Assembly: GCA_020636535.1 (NCBI GenBank)
Contig: JACJXT010000011.1
Coordinates: 496,001-560,000 of the forward strand
Source: Chitinophagales bacterium
GTDB taxonomy: Bacteria; Bacteroidota; Bacteroidia; Chitinophagales; JADIYW01
Reading direction: 5' to 3'
Length of the DNA: 64,000 nt
Position 1 is the stretch's first letter. Every line of letters starts with the position of its first letter. This document shows, piece by piece, positions 18,936 through 27,543 of this stretch. The notes under the pieces were generated by a model, which saw only the letters and a list, made by a program, of their open reading frames with translations, was not told the origin of the DNA and ran no database searches. A program made the translations under genes and the position numbers.

Positions 18936-20120
18936 CTAATACATTCTGGCTTTGTTTTTTTCATCTTCTTCAAAAACAACATCGCTATAATCTTGAATGG
19001 TATTGTACAATGTATCTCTTTCTATTGGTTGTCTGCCTACTGCTTTAATTAAATTCACTAATTCTCTTGTACTCATAGCTGGTGTTTGTTCTTCGCTTCC
19101 AGCCATAGAATAAATTTTCGTTGTATCGTCTATTGTACCATCTACATCATCTACACCAAAGTTTAACGACAACTGTGTAGTATTTCTACCAATCATTGCC
19201 CAATACGATTTAATGTGTTCAAAATTGTCTAAGTAAATTCTGGCAATGGCATAATTGCGTAAATCTTCTATAATGCTTACTTCTGGCAAGTGTTGCATTT
19301 CGTTGTGCTGATTTCTAAATTTTAAAGGAATAAATGCATTAAAACCACCAGTTTCATCTTGTAGCTGTCGCAATCTTTCCATGTGATCTACTCTATGCCA
19401 AAACTGTTCTATGTGTCCGTACAACATGGTAGCATTAGATTTTTGACCTAACTCATGCCATACTTTATGTATAGCCAACCATTCTTCTGCACTACATTTT
19501 CCACCAGCAATTTCTGGACGAATATCTTCGTGAAAAATTTCTGCACCACCACCTGGCATCGAATTTAAACCAGCATCAAGCATTGCTTTCATGCCATCTT
19601 TATAAGATAACTTTGCTTTTTTAAATATATAATGATATTCTACTGGTGTTAATGCTTTAATGTGTAAATCTGGTCGATGTTGTTTTATTTTTTGAAACAA
19701 CTCTGTATAAAATTCAAAGTTTTGTTTTGGAATAACGCCACCTGTAATATGTACTTCTGTTACTGGCTGATTATCATATTTTTTAATAATATTTAAGATA
19801 TCATCAATAGATAATTCCCAACCTTCTTCTCTGTTTTTTATAAGTCGAGAGTAAGCACAAAACTTGCAAGTATATACACAAATATTAGTTGGCTCTACAT
19901 GAAAATTTCTGTTGAAATAAGTTTTGTTTCCGTGTTTTTTATTTCTAATGTAATTGGCTAATGTTCCTACAAAACCAATGTCTGCTTTTTCATACAACAA
20001 TACACCATCATCAAATGAAATTCTTTCGTCATGGAGTACTTTTTTTGCAATATGTTTTAAATCTTTAGTTATATTCAAATCAAAAATAAAATCAATATCG
20101 CTGTGTAATGTGTTGGTCAT
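18936..20120 (-). CDS. mqnE: aminofutalosine synthase MqnE
   Basis: 394 residues. Radical SAM enzyme of the futalosine route to menaquinone; it joins the chorismate-derived enolpyruvyl benzoate to an adenosyl radical to give aminofutalosine. The cluster-binding motif is C81-x3-C85-x2-C88 within NICVYTCKFCAYSR, preceded by NFHVEPTN and followed by HITGGVIP and SMPGGGAEIF, all typical of MqnE rather than its relatives MqnC or CofH. Other mqn genes are not in the window. It follows hemH by 12 bp on the same strand, an operon of quinone and haem genes for respiration. Confidence 0.9.
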   Translation of the reverse strand: MTNTLHSDIDFIFDLNITKDLKHIAKKVLHDERISFDDGVLLYEKADIGFVGTLANYIRNKKHGNKTYFNRNFHVEPTNICVYTCKFCAYSRLIKNREEGWELSIDDILNIIKKYDNQPVTEVHITGGVIPKQNFEFYTELFQKIKQHRPDLHIKALTPVEYHYIFKKAKLSYKDGMKAMLDAGLNSMPGGGAEIFHEDIRPEIAGGKCSAEEWLAIHKVWHELGQKSNATMLYGHIEQFWHRVDHMERLRQLQDETGGFNAFIPLKFRNQHNEMQHLPEVSIIEDLRNYAIARIYLDNFEHIKSYWAMIGRNTTQLSLNFGVDDVDGTIDDTTKIYSMAGSEEQTPAMSTRELVNLIKAVGRQPIERDTLYNTIQDYSDVVFEEDEKNKARMY

Positions 20121-20132
20121 GATGTTCTTTTT

Positions 20133-21158
20133 CTATCGTTGTTTAATGAGTTCACAAACTGCATTTGTCCAAAGTTCATTGCTGTTTAAGCTTTCTACTA
20201 ATTGAATTTTTTCGCCACCAGCTGCTACAAATAACTCTTCTAATTCTACTTGAATTTCGTATAAAGTTTCTAAGCAATCTGCTACAAAAGATGGTGCTAC
20301 TACAAGCAAGTTTTTCTTTCCTTCTTTTGCTAGTTCTGGCAATCTGTGAACAGTATAAGGTTCTATCCAAACTTCTTTTCCTAATCTAGATTGAAACGCA
20401 ATTTCGTACTGCGATGCGTCTAGTTGCAATTTATCTACAATGGCTCTTGTTGTAGCATGACACTGTGCTTTGTAGCAAAACTTATTTTCATTGGTCATTA
20501 TATTACAACAAGCACTTTGTGGTTTGCAAATATTTTTGCTTTTATCTTCTTTTATTAAGTGTCGAAATGGAACACCGTGATAACTAAATACAATTTTATC
20601 ATATTTTTTATAATCATATTTTTTTATTTGAGTAACCCAAGCATCAATAAAAGGTTCAAAGTCGTAGTATGATTTTATCAAACTTAAATCAGGAACGCTT
20701 AAATCTTTTTTAGTAATTTCCATTACTTTATCTAAAACAGTTCCTGTAGAAGACGAAGCATATTGTGGATACAAAGGCACTACTACAATTCTATCTACCT
20801 TTTTGTTTTGTAGTTGGTTTATTGCATACTCAATAGATGGTTGTTGATATCGCATGGCTAATTCAACTATGTAATCATCTCCTAACTGAGCTTGTACTTT
20901 TTTAGCTAATTCTTGCGAATGATACATTAATGGCGATCCTTTTTCCTTGTCCCAAATTGCTTGATAAGTTCTAGCAGAATTTTTATATCGTGCTGGAACA
21001 ATAATTGCTCTTACCAACAAATTTCTTTTTAACCAACCAAAGTCAATTACTCTTTTGTCTGTTAAAAATTCTAATAAGTATTTATATACATCTTTTGGAT
21101 TAGGACTATCTGGCGTACCTAAGTTTATCAATAAAACACCAATCTTTTTGCTCACCAT
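20133..21158 (-). CDS. hemH: ferrochelatase
   Basis: 341 residues. Inserts Fe(II) into protoporphyrin IX, the last step of haem b synthesis in the protoporphyrin-dependent pathway. Signatures: LLINLGTPDSP start, the metal-site His in FSYHGVP, and PSFVADCLETLYEI with the conserved Glu. A cysteine-rich segment (CKPQSACCNI through CYKAQC) sits between them, a feature of many Bacteroidota ferrochelatases. First gene of the hemH-mqnE pair. Confidence 0.95.
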   Translation of the reverse strand: MVSKKIGVLLINLGTPDSPNPKDVYKYLLEFLTDKRVIDFGWLKRNLLVRAIIVPARYKNSARTYQAIWDKEKGSPLMYHSQELAKKVQAQLGDDYIVELAMRYQQPSIEYAINQLQNKKVDRIVVVPLYPQYASSSTGTVLDKVMEITKKDLSVPDLSLIKSYYDFEPFIDAWVTQIKKYDYKKYDKIVFSYHGVPFRHLIKEDKSKNICKPQSACCNIMTNENKFCYKAQCHATTRAIVDKLQLDASQYEIAFQSRLGKEVWIEPYTVHRLPELAKEGKKNLLVVAPSFVADCLETLYEIQVELEELFVAAGGEKIQLVESLNSNELWTNAVCELIKQR

Positions 21159-21260
21159 GCTTCAACAAAAATACAATGCTTTTGTTTAACGCTTTGTTAT
21201 TAATTTTTGAGTACATATAAAACAGTTCATTTAATTTTTTGCATATTTGTAAAAAAAGCC

Positions 21261-22127
21261 ATGCTACAATCAATGACAGGTTATGGAAAGACCAATGTGT
21301 TGTTAAACAACTTTCATTATAGTATTGAAATAAAAACGCTGAATAGCAAAAGTTTAGATATTAATTTTAGATTGCCAAACAGTTTGAGAGTATTTGAATT
21401 AGACTGGAGAAAAACTATAGCAGAGCAATTAGTTAGAGGAAAAATTGATGTTTATTTTAATGAAGAAAAAAATATAACGAATAATACTATATTGAATATA
21501 GATAAAATATATTCTATTTATGAACAGTTAAAATCATTGTCAGATGAAAAACAAATTCCTTTGGGTGATGTCTTGCCTTCTATTATTAGATTGAACGAAG
21601 TAAGTAAAAACGATTTAGATTTTATTGATGAAAATGCAGCTATAACTATTGGAAAAGCATTTGAGCAAACAATTCAAGATGTAGTAACTTTTAGAAAAAA
21701 AGAAGGCGAAAGTTTATACCATTTTATTGAAAGTCAGCTGTTAGCAATTCAATCACTACTACAAAAAATTGCACCATTAGAAGATGATAGAAGAAGTAAG
21801 TTAACAGATAAATTAAAACAATCTATTGAAAATGCTACAATAAATTATGATAAAGACAGATTTGAACAAGAGCTTATTTATTATATAGAAAAATTAGATA
21901 TTAGTGAAGAAAAAGATAGATTGGCTACACATTGCAATTATTTTTTTAACTATATTAAAGAATCTCATGATAATAAAGGTAAAAAACTGCAATTTATTTG
22001 TCAAGAAATTGGACGAGAAATAAATACCATTGGCTCAAAAGCAAATGATGCAGCAATACAAACTATCGTTGTAAATATGAAAGATGCACTAGAAAAGATT
22101 AAAGAACAATTAAACAATATTTTATAA
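21261..22127 (+). CDS. yicC: YicC family protein (putative endoribonuclease)
   Basis: 288 residues from the ATG at 21261, giving the diagnostic MLQSMTGYGK start; the upstream open frame is noncoding. The C-terminal DUF1732-like block includes EKDRLATHCNYF, GKKLQFICQEIGREINTIGSKAND, and ends with VVNMKDALEKIKEQLNNIL. The family has been reported to act as a riboendonuclease in E. coli and phosphatase-like roles are not supported. A cation transporter gene follows 35 bp later on the same strand. Confidence 0.92.
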   Translation: MLQSMTGYGKTNVLLNNFHYSIEIKTLNSKSLDINFRLPNSLRVFELDWRKTIAEQLVRGKIDVYFNEEKNITNNTILNIDKIYSIYEQLKSLSDEKQIPLGDVLPSIIRLNEVSKNDLDFIDENAAITIGKAFEQTIQDVVTFRKKEGESLYHFIESQLLAIQSLLQKIAPLEDDRRSKLTDKLKQSIENATINYDKDRFEQELIYYIEKLDISEEKDRLATHCNYFFNYIKESHDNKGKKLQFICQEIGREINTIGSKANDAAIQTIVVNMKDALEKIKEQLNNIL

Positions 22128-22162
22128 CACTGCAATATTCTAATTCCTAGTATCTTTGAGTT

Positions 22163-23041
22163 ATGGAAGCTGCAAATACTGCAATTAAAACTACATATCT
22201 TAGTATACTAGGCAATTTATTGCTAGCTACAATCAAAGGGTTAGCTGGTTTTTTTGGCAATTCCTACGCACTCATTGCAGATGCTATTGAGTCTTCTGCT
22301 GATGTACTGTCTTCTACTTTATTGCTATTTGGATTGAAATATTCTAATAAACCAGCCGATGAAGATCATCCATATGGTCATGGAAAAATAGAACCATTAG
22401 TTACCTTTTTTATAGTTGCTTTTTTGGTGATTTCTGCCTTTTTAATTGCGTATAAAGGTGTAATCAACATTTTATCAGATGACCAAGAAGCACCAGAAGC
22501 ATGGACATTAATTGTTTTGGCAGTCATTATTATTTGGAAAGAATTGTCTTATCAGTACATTGTTAGAAAAAGCAAACAAATTAATAGTACTGCATTAAAA
22601 GCAGATGCTTGGCATCATAGAAGCGACGCTATAACTTCTATTGCTGCATTTATTGGTATTAGTATAGCACTTATTTTTGGAAAAGGTTTTGAAGTAGCAG
22701 ATGATTGGGCTGCTTTATTTGCATCTGGATTTATCTTATATAATAGTTACTTAATTTTGAGACCAGCACTTGGCGAAATTATGGACGAACATTTTTACGA
22801 TGATTTGATTGCTGAGATAAGAGTAAGATCACTAGAAGTAAATGGAATACTAGCAACAGAAAAATGTTTTGTAAGAAAATCTGGTATGCAATATTTAATA
22901 GATTTACATGCAGAAGTAGATGGCAATATCTCTGTAGCAGATGGTCATGAAATTGCACATCATTTAAAAGATCATTTAATGGAAACCATTCCTAATATCA
23001 GTGATGTATTAATACATATTGAACCATTTGAAGAGAGTTGA
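22163..23041 (+). CDS. cation diffusion facilitator transporter
   Basis: 292 residues with about six TM helices and a cytoplasmic C-terminal domain. Metal-site motifs: the TM2 segment ALIADAIESSADVLSS and the TM5 segment WHHRSDAITS (His-x3-Asp), plus DHPYGHGKIEP in the loop after TM2/3. CDF proteins export Zn, Fe, Mn or Co against a proton gradient; the metal cannot be told from these residues. Likely co-transcribed with yicC. Confidence 0.9.
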   Translation: MEAANTAIKTTYLSILGNLLLATIKGLAGFFGNSYALIADAIESSADVLSSTLLLFGLKYSNKPADEDHPYGHGKIEPLVTFFIVAFLVISAFLIAYKGVINILSDDQEAPEAWTLIVLAVIIIWKELSYQYIVRKSKQINSTALKADAWHHRSDAITSIAAFIGISIALIFGKGFEVADDWAALFASGFILYNSYLILRPALGEIMDEHFYDDLIAEIRVRSLEVNGILATEKCFVRKSGMQYLIDLHAEVDGNISVADGHEIAHHLKDHLMETIPNISDVLIHIEPFEES

Positions 23042-23092
23042 TTGATAAAGATTGGCAGTATTTTTTATAGAAATTCTAGGTCAATAAATAAC

Positions 23093-23171
23093 TTATAGCT
23101 CATTCAAAAATAAAAAACTAGTCAAAATAAACAATATTTGAGCTATAAATATTATATTTATGAGCCATAAA
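23093..23171. promoter_or_regulatory. three-copy TGAGCYATAA operator upstream of the Fic gene
   Basis: The motif occurs inverted at 23093-23102 (TTATAGCTCA), then direct at 23139-23149 (TGAGCTATAAA) and 23161-23171 (TGAGCCATAAA). The two direct copies start exactly 22 bp apart (two helical turns), and the second ends seven bases before the ATG. The following gene encodes an N-terminal winged helix, so autoregulation is the natural reading. Confidence 0.55.
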
Positions 23172-23178
23172 CAGTCAA

Positions 23179-24219
23179 ATGATTAAGACAAGAGACCGAC
23201 AGATTATTGACTTTATTAGAAAAAATGGAGGAAGTTCTTCAAAGGATATTTTTGAAGGTATTTCTGCATCGTATAGTTACGCTACATTAAAACGGAATTT
23301 AACAAAATTAATTGCAGATAATTATTTGGTTGCACAAGGTAAAGGTAGAGGAACAAAATATTTTCTTTCGCCAGCATTTGAAATTATCCAGCCAATAAAT
23401 ATTGATAAATATTACGAAAAAGAAATTGACGAAAGGCAAATTAAAGAAACTTTCAATTTCGAATTAGTTAATGAAATCCTAAATAAAAATAATGTATTTA
23501 CTCAAAACGAGTTAGAAAAACTCAATTTGTTACAAAAAGAATATGAATCTAATATTAAAGATTTAAGTGCTACTGATTACCAAAAAGAGCTGGAAAGACT
23601 AGCTATTGACTTGAGCTGGAAATCTGCTCAAATTGAAGGCAATACTTATTCGTTATTAGAAACTGAACGACTATTAAAAGAAAAGCAAACGGCATCTGGA
23701 AAAACAAAAGAAGAAGCAGTAATGCTCTTAAATCACAAAGATGCTCTTGATTTTATTATTGAGAATAAAGATTATTTAAATCCATTAACTGTATCAAAAA
23801 TAGAAGACATTCATAATATTCTAATTAAAGAACTTGGTGTTGAGCGGAATTTGAGAAAAAGACGCATTGGTATTTCTGGAACAAATTACAAACCTCTTGA
23901 CAATGAATTTCAGATATTAGAAGCACTTAAAGAAGCATGTAATGTAATAAACAATAAGAAAGTTGTTTTTGAAAAAGCATTGCTTGCCTTAGTCTTGATT
24001 TCCTATATTCAACCATTCATGGACGGAAACAAAAGAACAGCAAGAATTGTAAGTAATTCTATCTTAATAAACTATAACTACTGTCCTTTATCTTTTAGAA
24101 CTGTAGACTCAATAGATTATAAAAAGGCGATGTTGTTATTCTATGAACAAAACAATATTTCTAATTTCAAAGACATCTTTATTGAACAATTTGAATTTGC
24201 AGTTAGAACCTACTTTTAA
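23179..24219 (+). CDS. winged-helix Fic domain protein with altered catalytic motif
   Basis: 346 residues. Residues ~1-66 form a winged helix (DRQIIDFIRKNGG, SYATLKRNLTKLIADNYL). An inhibitory class II motif SAQIEGN (~149-155) precedes the Fic core. The Fic loop reads QPFMDGNKRTAR (278-289) where the canonical motif is HPFxDGNGRxxR: the catalytic His is Gln. Fic enzymes transfer AMP or related groups to Ser/Thr/Tyr; this one may be catalytically weak, or act mainly as a transcription regulator. Operator-like repeats lie directly upstream. The flanking genes are unrelated, so this could be a solitary toxin/regulator locus. Confidence 0.85.
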   Translation: MIKTRDRQIIDFIRKNGGSSSKDIFEGISASYSYATLKRNLTKLIADNYLVAQGKGRGTKYFLSPAFEIIQPINIDKYYEKEIDERQIKETFNFELVNEILNKNNVFTQNELEKLNLLQKEYESNIKDLSATDYQKELERLAIDLSWKSAQIEGNTYSLLETERLLKEKQTASGKTKEEAVMLLNHKDALDFIIENKDYLNPLTVSKIEDIHNILIKELGVERNLRKRRIGISGTNYKPLDNEFQILEALKEACNVINNKKVVFEKALLALVLISYIQPFMDGNKRTARIVSNSILINYNYCPLSFRTVDSIDYKKAMLLFYEQNNISNFKDIFIEQFEFAVRTYF

Positions 24220-24262
24220 AAATAGCAATTTGCTTCCTATCACACAAAACAACAAGAAAATA

Positions 24263-25267
24263 CTACAACTCAACACTAGTAAAAGGCAACATAATATAAG
24301 CAGGAATACTATCAGCTCTAAACATAGGCAACATCTCTTCTATATGTGATGATTTTAAATACTGTACTGGTTTATCACTATTCTTAAAAAAGTTAGTCCA
24401 ATGTTGCATTAAAACAATTTTAGGTTGTAGCATACTATTGAGTTGTTGCATTTTTTCATCACAAGCTTTTTCTTTCCAATAAATAGGCAACAACATATCA
24501 AACGGTCTTTGCTCTCCAAGTGTTTTTAAAATGCCATAACTCTCTTGAGGTATCTGTCCAGTATTCAATAGCATTCTATAGTAAATCGTATCAGCTTGTA
24601 AAATATCTATGACATAAGAAAAATTCGGACCAGCTTGCCATTGATACAACTTACTTGGCAACACACTCAAGTTGTCAGCATAACAACCATTAAACATCAC
24701 TACATTAGCAAAATGTGGACCATGTGGACTCAATATTGGTTGTACTCTATAGGTACTGTCTTTGCTATAAATCCATCGTTCAATATTAGCATCACTTGCA
24801 ATGTATTTGCTTTTGTGTTCATCTAAAAGACCATGCAATTCACTCAAAGTACAAGAAGATGTTACAACCGAAAAACTATCTTTTTGATTAACGAAACTAG
24901 CAATATCTAAACAATGATCATAATGTCCATGCGATACAGTAATCATTTGAACATTATTGTAGTAAACACTATCTAATATAGTATTTAAATTTTTATATTT
25001 TATTTTCCCAACACTTCCACTTAATAAACTCGGATTGCTAAAAAATGGATCGCACACCAACTGTTTTCCATCATAGTCAATAATAAAACAACTAGTACCT
25101 AAATAAGTCAATCGTATATTTTTTTCATGTTGATTTTGAAGTATATATGGCGAAGTTGACTGAACATTAACAGCTTTACCAATGGTACTAAACTTTAAAA
25201 ATAAAATTGCAACAAGTACTGCAATCAATATAAGTATAATGTATATAAAAATTTTTACTGCTTTCAT
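24263..25267 (-). CDS. membrane-anchored metallo-beta-lactamase-fold hydrolase
   Basis: 334 residues from the ATG at 25267. One N-terminal hydrophobic segment (IFIYIILILIAVLVAILFL) acts as anchor or signal. The MBL core follows: TYLGTSCFIIDYDGKQLVCDPFFSN, then the metal motif SHGHYDHC (HxHxDH), and later histidines in SPHGPH and MQHW. The layout resembles the UlaG/NAPE-PLD-like branch, so a phosphodiester or lactone substrate is plausible; none can be assigned. Convergent with the Fic gene (43 bp gap). A TATCTTTG box lies upstream on its strand. Confidence 0.8.
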   Translation of the reverse strand: MKAVKIFIYIILILIAVLVAILFLKFSTIGKAVNVQSTSPYILQNQHEKNIRLTYLGTSCFIIDYDGKQLVCDPFFSNPSLLSGSVGKIKYKNLNTILDSVYYNNVQMITVSHGHYDHCLDIASFVNQKDSFSVVTSSCTLSELHGLLDEHKSKYIASDANIERWIYSKDSTYRVQPILSPHGPHFANVVMFNGCYADNLSVLPSKLYQWQAGPNFSYVIDILQADTIYYRMLLNTGQIPQESYGILKTLGEQRPFDMLLPIYWKEKACDEKMQQLNSMLQPKIVLMQHWTNFFKNSDKPVQYLKSSHIEEMLPMFRADSIPAYIMLPFTSVEL

Positions 25268-25364
25268 CTGGTTGGTACACAAAGATACAAATACTTACCA
25301 ACGAAAAATAATGTTTGTTAAAAATTAAAACAATACTTAAACTTTAGCGTACTGCATTTTTTCT

Positions 25365-25372
25365 TATTTTTG
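25365..25372 (+). promoter_or_regulatory. putative -7 box of dnaX
   Basis: TATTTTTG matches TAnnTTTG, with TTTA 18 bases upstream as a weak -33. It ends only six bases before the dnaX ATG (25379), so if used, the mRNA would begin at or next to the start codon. Confidence 0.4.
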
Positions 25373-25378
25373 CATCAG

Positions 25379-26518
25379 ATGAGTGATTACATTGTTTCGG
25401 CACGAAAATACAGACCAAGTACTTTTTTTGAAGTAGTTGGTCAAGAGCAAGTTTCTGAAACTTTAAAAAAAGCACTTAATTCTGGCAAGTTAGCACAGTC
25501 ATTTTTGTTTTGCGGACCAAGAGGTGTTGGAAAAACTACTTGTGCTAGAATTTTAGCCAAAGCCATTAACTGCGAAAATCCTACACCAGAAAAAGAACCT
25601 TGTAACCAATGTAATTCTTGTATGTCATTTGCACAAAATGCATCATTCAATATGTTTGAACTAGATGCTGCATCAAACAATAGCGTTGACGATATTAGAA
25701 TTTTGGTAGACCAAGTCCGATTTCCACCTCAAAGTGGTAAATATAAAGTCTATATTATAGATGAGGTACATATGTTGTCATCTGGTGCGTTTAATGCTTT
25801 TTTAAAAACACTTGAAGAACCACCAAGCTATGCCATTTTTATTTTGGCAACTACCGAAAAACACAAAATTATTCCTACAATTTTGTCTCGTTGTCAAATT
25901 TTCGACTTTAAACGCATTAGCAACGAAGACATTGTAAAACAACTCGAACATATTGCCACACAAGAAAATATTACTACAGAATCATCTGCATTACATATCA
26001 TAGCAGAAAAAGCAGATGGTGGAATGCGTGATGCTTTGTCTTTGTTTGATAAAATTGTAAGTTTTGCAGGCGATAAAGTTTCCTATCAAGATGTAATATC
26101 TAATTTAAATATATTAGATTACGATTACTATTTTAATATCATCAATTATTTAATTGCAGAAGATAATACAGCTACGCTAATTGCTTTCAATGAAATTATA
26201 AAAAACGGATTTGATGGCGAAATTTTCATTAATGGTTTAGCCAATCATTGTAGAAATTTATTGTTGTGTAAAGATGAAGCAACATTAGCTTTGTTAGAAG
26301 TTGGCGAAGACTTAAAACTAAAATATCAAGAGCAAGCACAAATCATTCCAGAAACATTTTTATTAAATGCACTCAATATTCTTAATCAATGTGATGTAGA
26401 ATATAAAACTGCAAAAAACAAAAGGTTATTAGTAGAAATGGCTTTGCTCAAATTATGCTTTTTAAATCAGCAGATAGAGCAAACCTTATCATTGTTGCTT
26501 GGCGAAAAAAAAAACTAA
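25379..26518 (+). CDS. dnaX: DNA polymerase III subunit gamma (zero-frame product of dnaX)
   Basis: 379 residues from the ATG at 25379. Clamp-loader AAA+ ATPase that opens the sliding clamp: Walker A GPRGVGKTT, a four-Cys zinc module (CENP, PCNQCNSC), Walker B DEVHML, sensor ATTEKHKI and the SRC arginine finger in LSRCQIFDF; the C-terminal helical domain III starts around residue 220. In this frame the protein ends GEKKN at a TAA right behind an A10 run; the missing tau tail is open in the -1 frame. The short product alone would have the normal gamma composition (domains I-III). Confidence 0.93.
   Translation: MSDYIVSARKYRPSTFFEVVGQEQVSETLKKALNSGKLAQSFLFCGPRGVGKTTCARILAKAINCENPTPEKEPCNQCNSCMSFAQNASFNMFELDAASNNSVDDIRILVDQVRFPPQSGKYKVYIIDEVHMLSSGAFNAFLKTLEEPPSYAIFILATTEKHKIIPTILSRCQIFDFKRISNEDIVKQLEHIATQENITTESSALHIIAEKADGGMRDALSLFDKIVSFAGDKVSYQDVISNLNILDYDYYFNIINYLIAEDNTATLIAFNEIIKNGFDGEIFINGLANHCRNLLLCKDEATLALLEVGEDLKLKYQEQAQIIPETFLLNALNILNQCDVEYKTAKNKRLLVEMALLKLCFLNQQIEQTLSLLLGEKKN
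26505..26518 (+). promoter_or_regulatory. A10 slippery run and stop: dnaX recoding site
   Basis: GGCG is followed by ten A residues (26505-26514), then C and the zero-frame TAA (26516-26518). A -1 shift on AAA codons, or transcriptional slippage adding one A, joins GEKKK to LKALLETYK of the tau tail. No clear upstream Shine-Dalgarno-like stimulator or downstream hairpin was seen, so polymerase slippage on the homopolymer is at least as likely as ribosomal frameshifting. Confidence 0.7.
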
Positions 26519-27165
26519 AAGCACTACTAGAAACTTATAAAGCATTCCGACAACAAGTTCAAGCATCAAACACTATTGAGCAGCGAATTTTTGCAGAAGA
26601 GATTCCAGAAGAAAATAATGTTCAGGAAGAACCAACGATTGCAGTTACTACTAAAGTAGAAGAAGTAGACAAAACTATTCCCAACCAAGCAGTTATTGAA
26701 AAAGCTACACGGAAGAAATTAAAATCAAAAACTTCAATTGCTAGTCTTTTAAAAGATGCCAATAGCGAAATTTTATTAGAAGAAGACAATAGTCATCAAG
26801 TCGTGTTGAATCAAGAAAACCTTAATAAACTCTGGAAAGATTTTATAGACTCAATAAGAACTTCAGCACAAAGCTCATTTGTTAGCGTAGCAGAAAGACA
26901 ACAACCTTTGCTAGAAAATGGGACTATCTTTTTTAAAGAAGATAATAATATAGCATTAGAAATGTTAAAGTTGCAAAAAATGGAATTGATAAGATTTCTA
27001 TTGCATCACACCACTGAAAATATTATTCCTATTGAGTTTATATTAGAAAAACCAGACGACGCAGAAGAAGTTAAATACAAGCGACCAATAGACCGATTAG
27101 AAGAATTGATTCAAGAAAATGAACACATCAAATCATTCATCAAAGAATTTGAATTGGATTTTTAG
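26515..27165 (+). CDS. dnaX: DNA polymerase III tau C-terminal extension (-1 frame of dnaX)
   Basis: About 216 residues in the -1 frame, beginning LKALLETYKAF directly after the A10 run, with no start codon of its own near the junction. A low-complexity acidic linker (to ~residue 95 of the segment) is followed by a compact domain (KLWKDFIDSIR, SFVSVAERQQPLL, LLHHTTENIIPIEFILEK) that resembles the tau tail of Bacteroidota DnaX, which contacts the polymerase alpha subunit. Coding character is good up to its stop at 27165, so it is maintained, not decayed. Confidence 0.8.
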   Translation, partial: LKALLETYKAFRQQVQASNTIEQRIFAEEIPEENNVQEEPTIAVTTKVEEVDKTIPNQAVIEKATRKKLKSKTSIASLLKDANSEILLEEDNSHQVVLNQENLNKLWKDFIDSIRTSAQSSFVSVAERQQPLLENGTIFFKEDNNIALEMLKLQKMELIRFLLHHTTENIIPIEFILEKPDDAEEVKYKRPIDRLEELIQENEHIKSFIKEFELDF

Positions 27166-27466
27166 ATAATAGAGATATTACCTTATCTAAATTTTATCAC
27201 ACACAACCATTATATATCCAAAATCTGTGGCTATATATCTCTAACTCTATTATTAAATTAATTGGTCAATTACCACATCTTCTTATTATTTCACCAAAAT
27301 CTTACCACATCTTACCACCTTTTTCTGCACAAAATTGCTATTTGTGTATAAACTTATTGTTGATAAACAGGTGAATAAAACCAAGCATTTATCAGTTTCT
27401 TACACACTTATTACATATTTATTAACCGAGTTATTAACATTTTGGCTGTTTGTTAGTATTTTAACT
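27166..27466. other. intergenic leader between dnaX and the dcw cluster
   Basis: About 300 AT-rich bases with no coding frame. A run of related words, TTACCACATC (twice) and TTACCACC, lies at 27264-27321, and the segment 27355-27430 repeats TTAT/TTATT words; possible upstream regulatory DNA for the division cluster. No terminator hairpin was recognised. Confidence 0.4.
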
Positions 27467-27500
27467 AGGGTAAAAAGTGGTGTTAGGTGGAGATTTGTGG
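27467..27500 (+). promoter_or_regulatory. MraZ operator: GTGG repeats with 10-bp period
   Basis: GTGG occurs at 27477-27480, 27487-27490 and 27497-27500, exactly 10 bp apart, with a degenerate AGGG one period earlier (27467-27470). MraZ is known to bind direct TGGG/GTGG-type repeats spaced by one helical turn upstream of its own gene. The array overlaps the expected -33 region of the promoter, fitting repression. Confidence 0.75.
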
Positions 27501-27511
27501 CGATTTTGTTT

Positions 27512-27519
27512 TAATTTTG
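27512..27519 (+). promoter_or_regulatory. putative -7 box of the mraZ-ftsZ cluster
   Basis: TAATTTTG matches TAnnTTTG exactly, 24 bases before the mraZ ATG. The nearest TTG is 14 bases upstream, inside the GTGG array, a shorter gap than usual. Confidence 0.45.
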
Positions 27520-27543
27520 ACATGATTAATCATTTTCCTACTA

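Noticed and set aside
24143..24349. Small gene between the Fic and hydrolase genes
   Set aside because: Overlaps the end of the Fic gene and the end of the hydrolase gene on the other strand; composition fits a shadow.
26455..27165. Tau tail as an independent gene starting at an ATG near 26457
   Set aside because: The ~60 bases upstream of the A10 run in that frame are only the shifted dnaX sequence; homology-like tau features begin at the junction.
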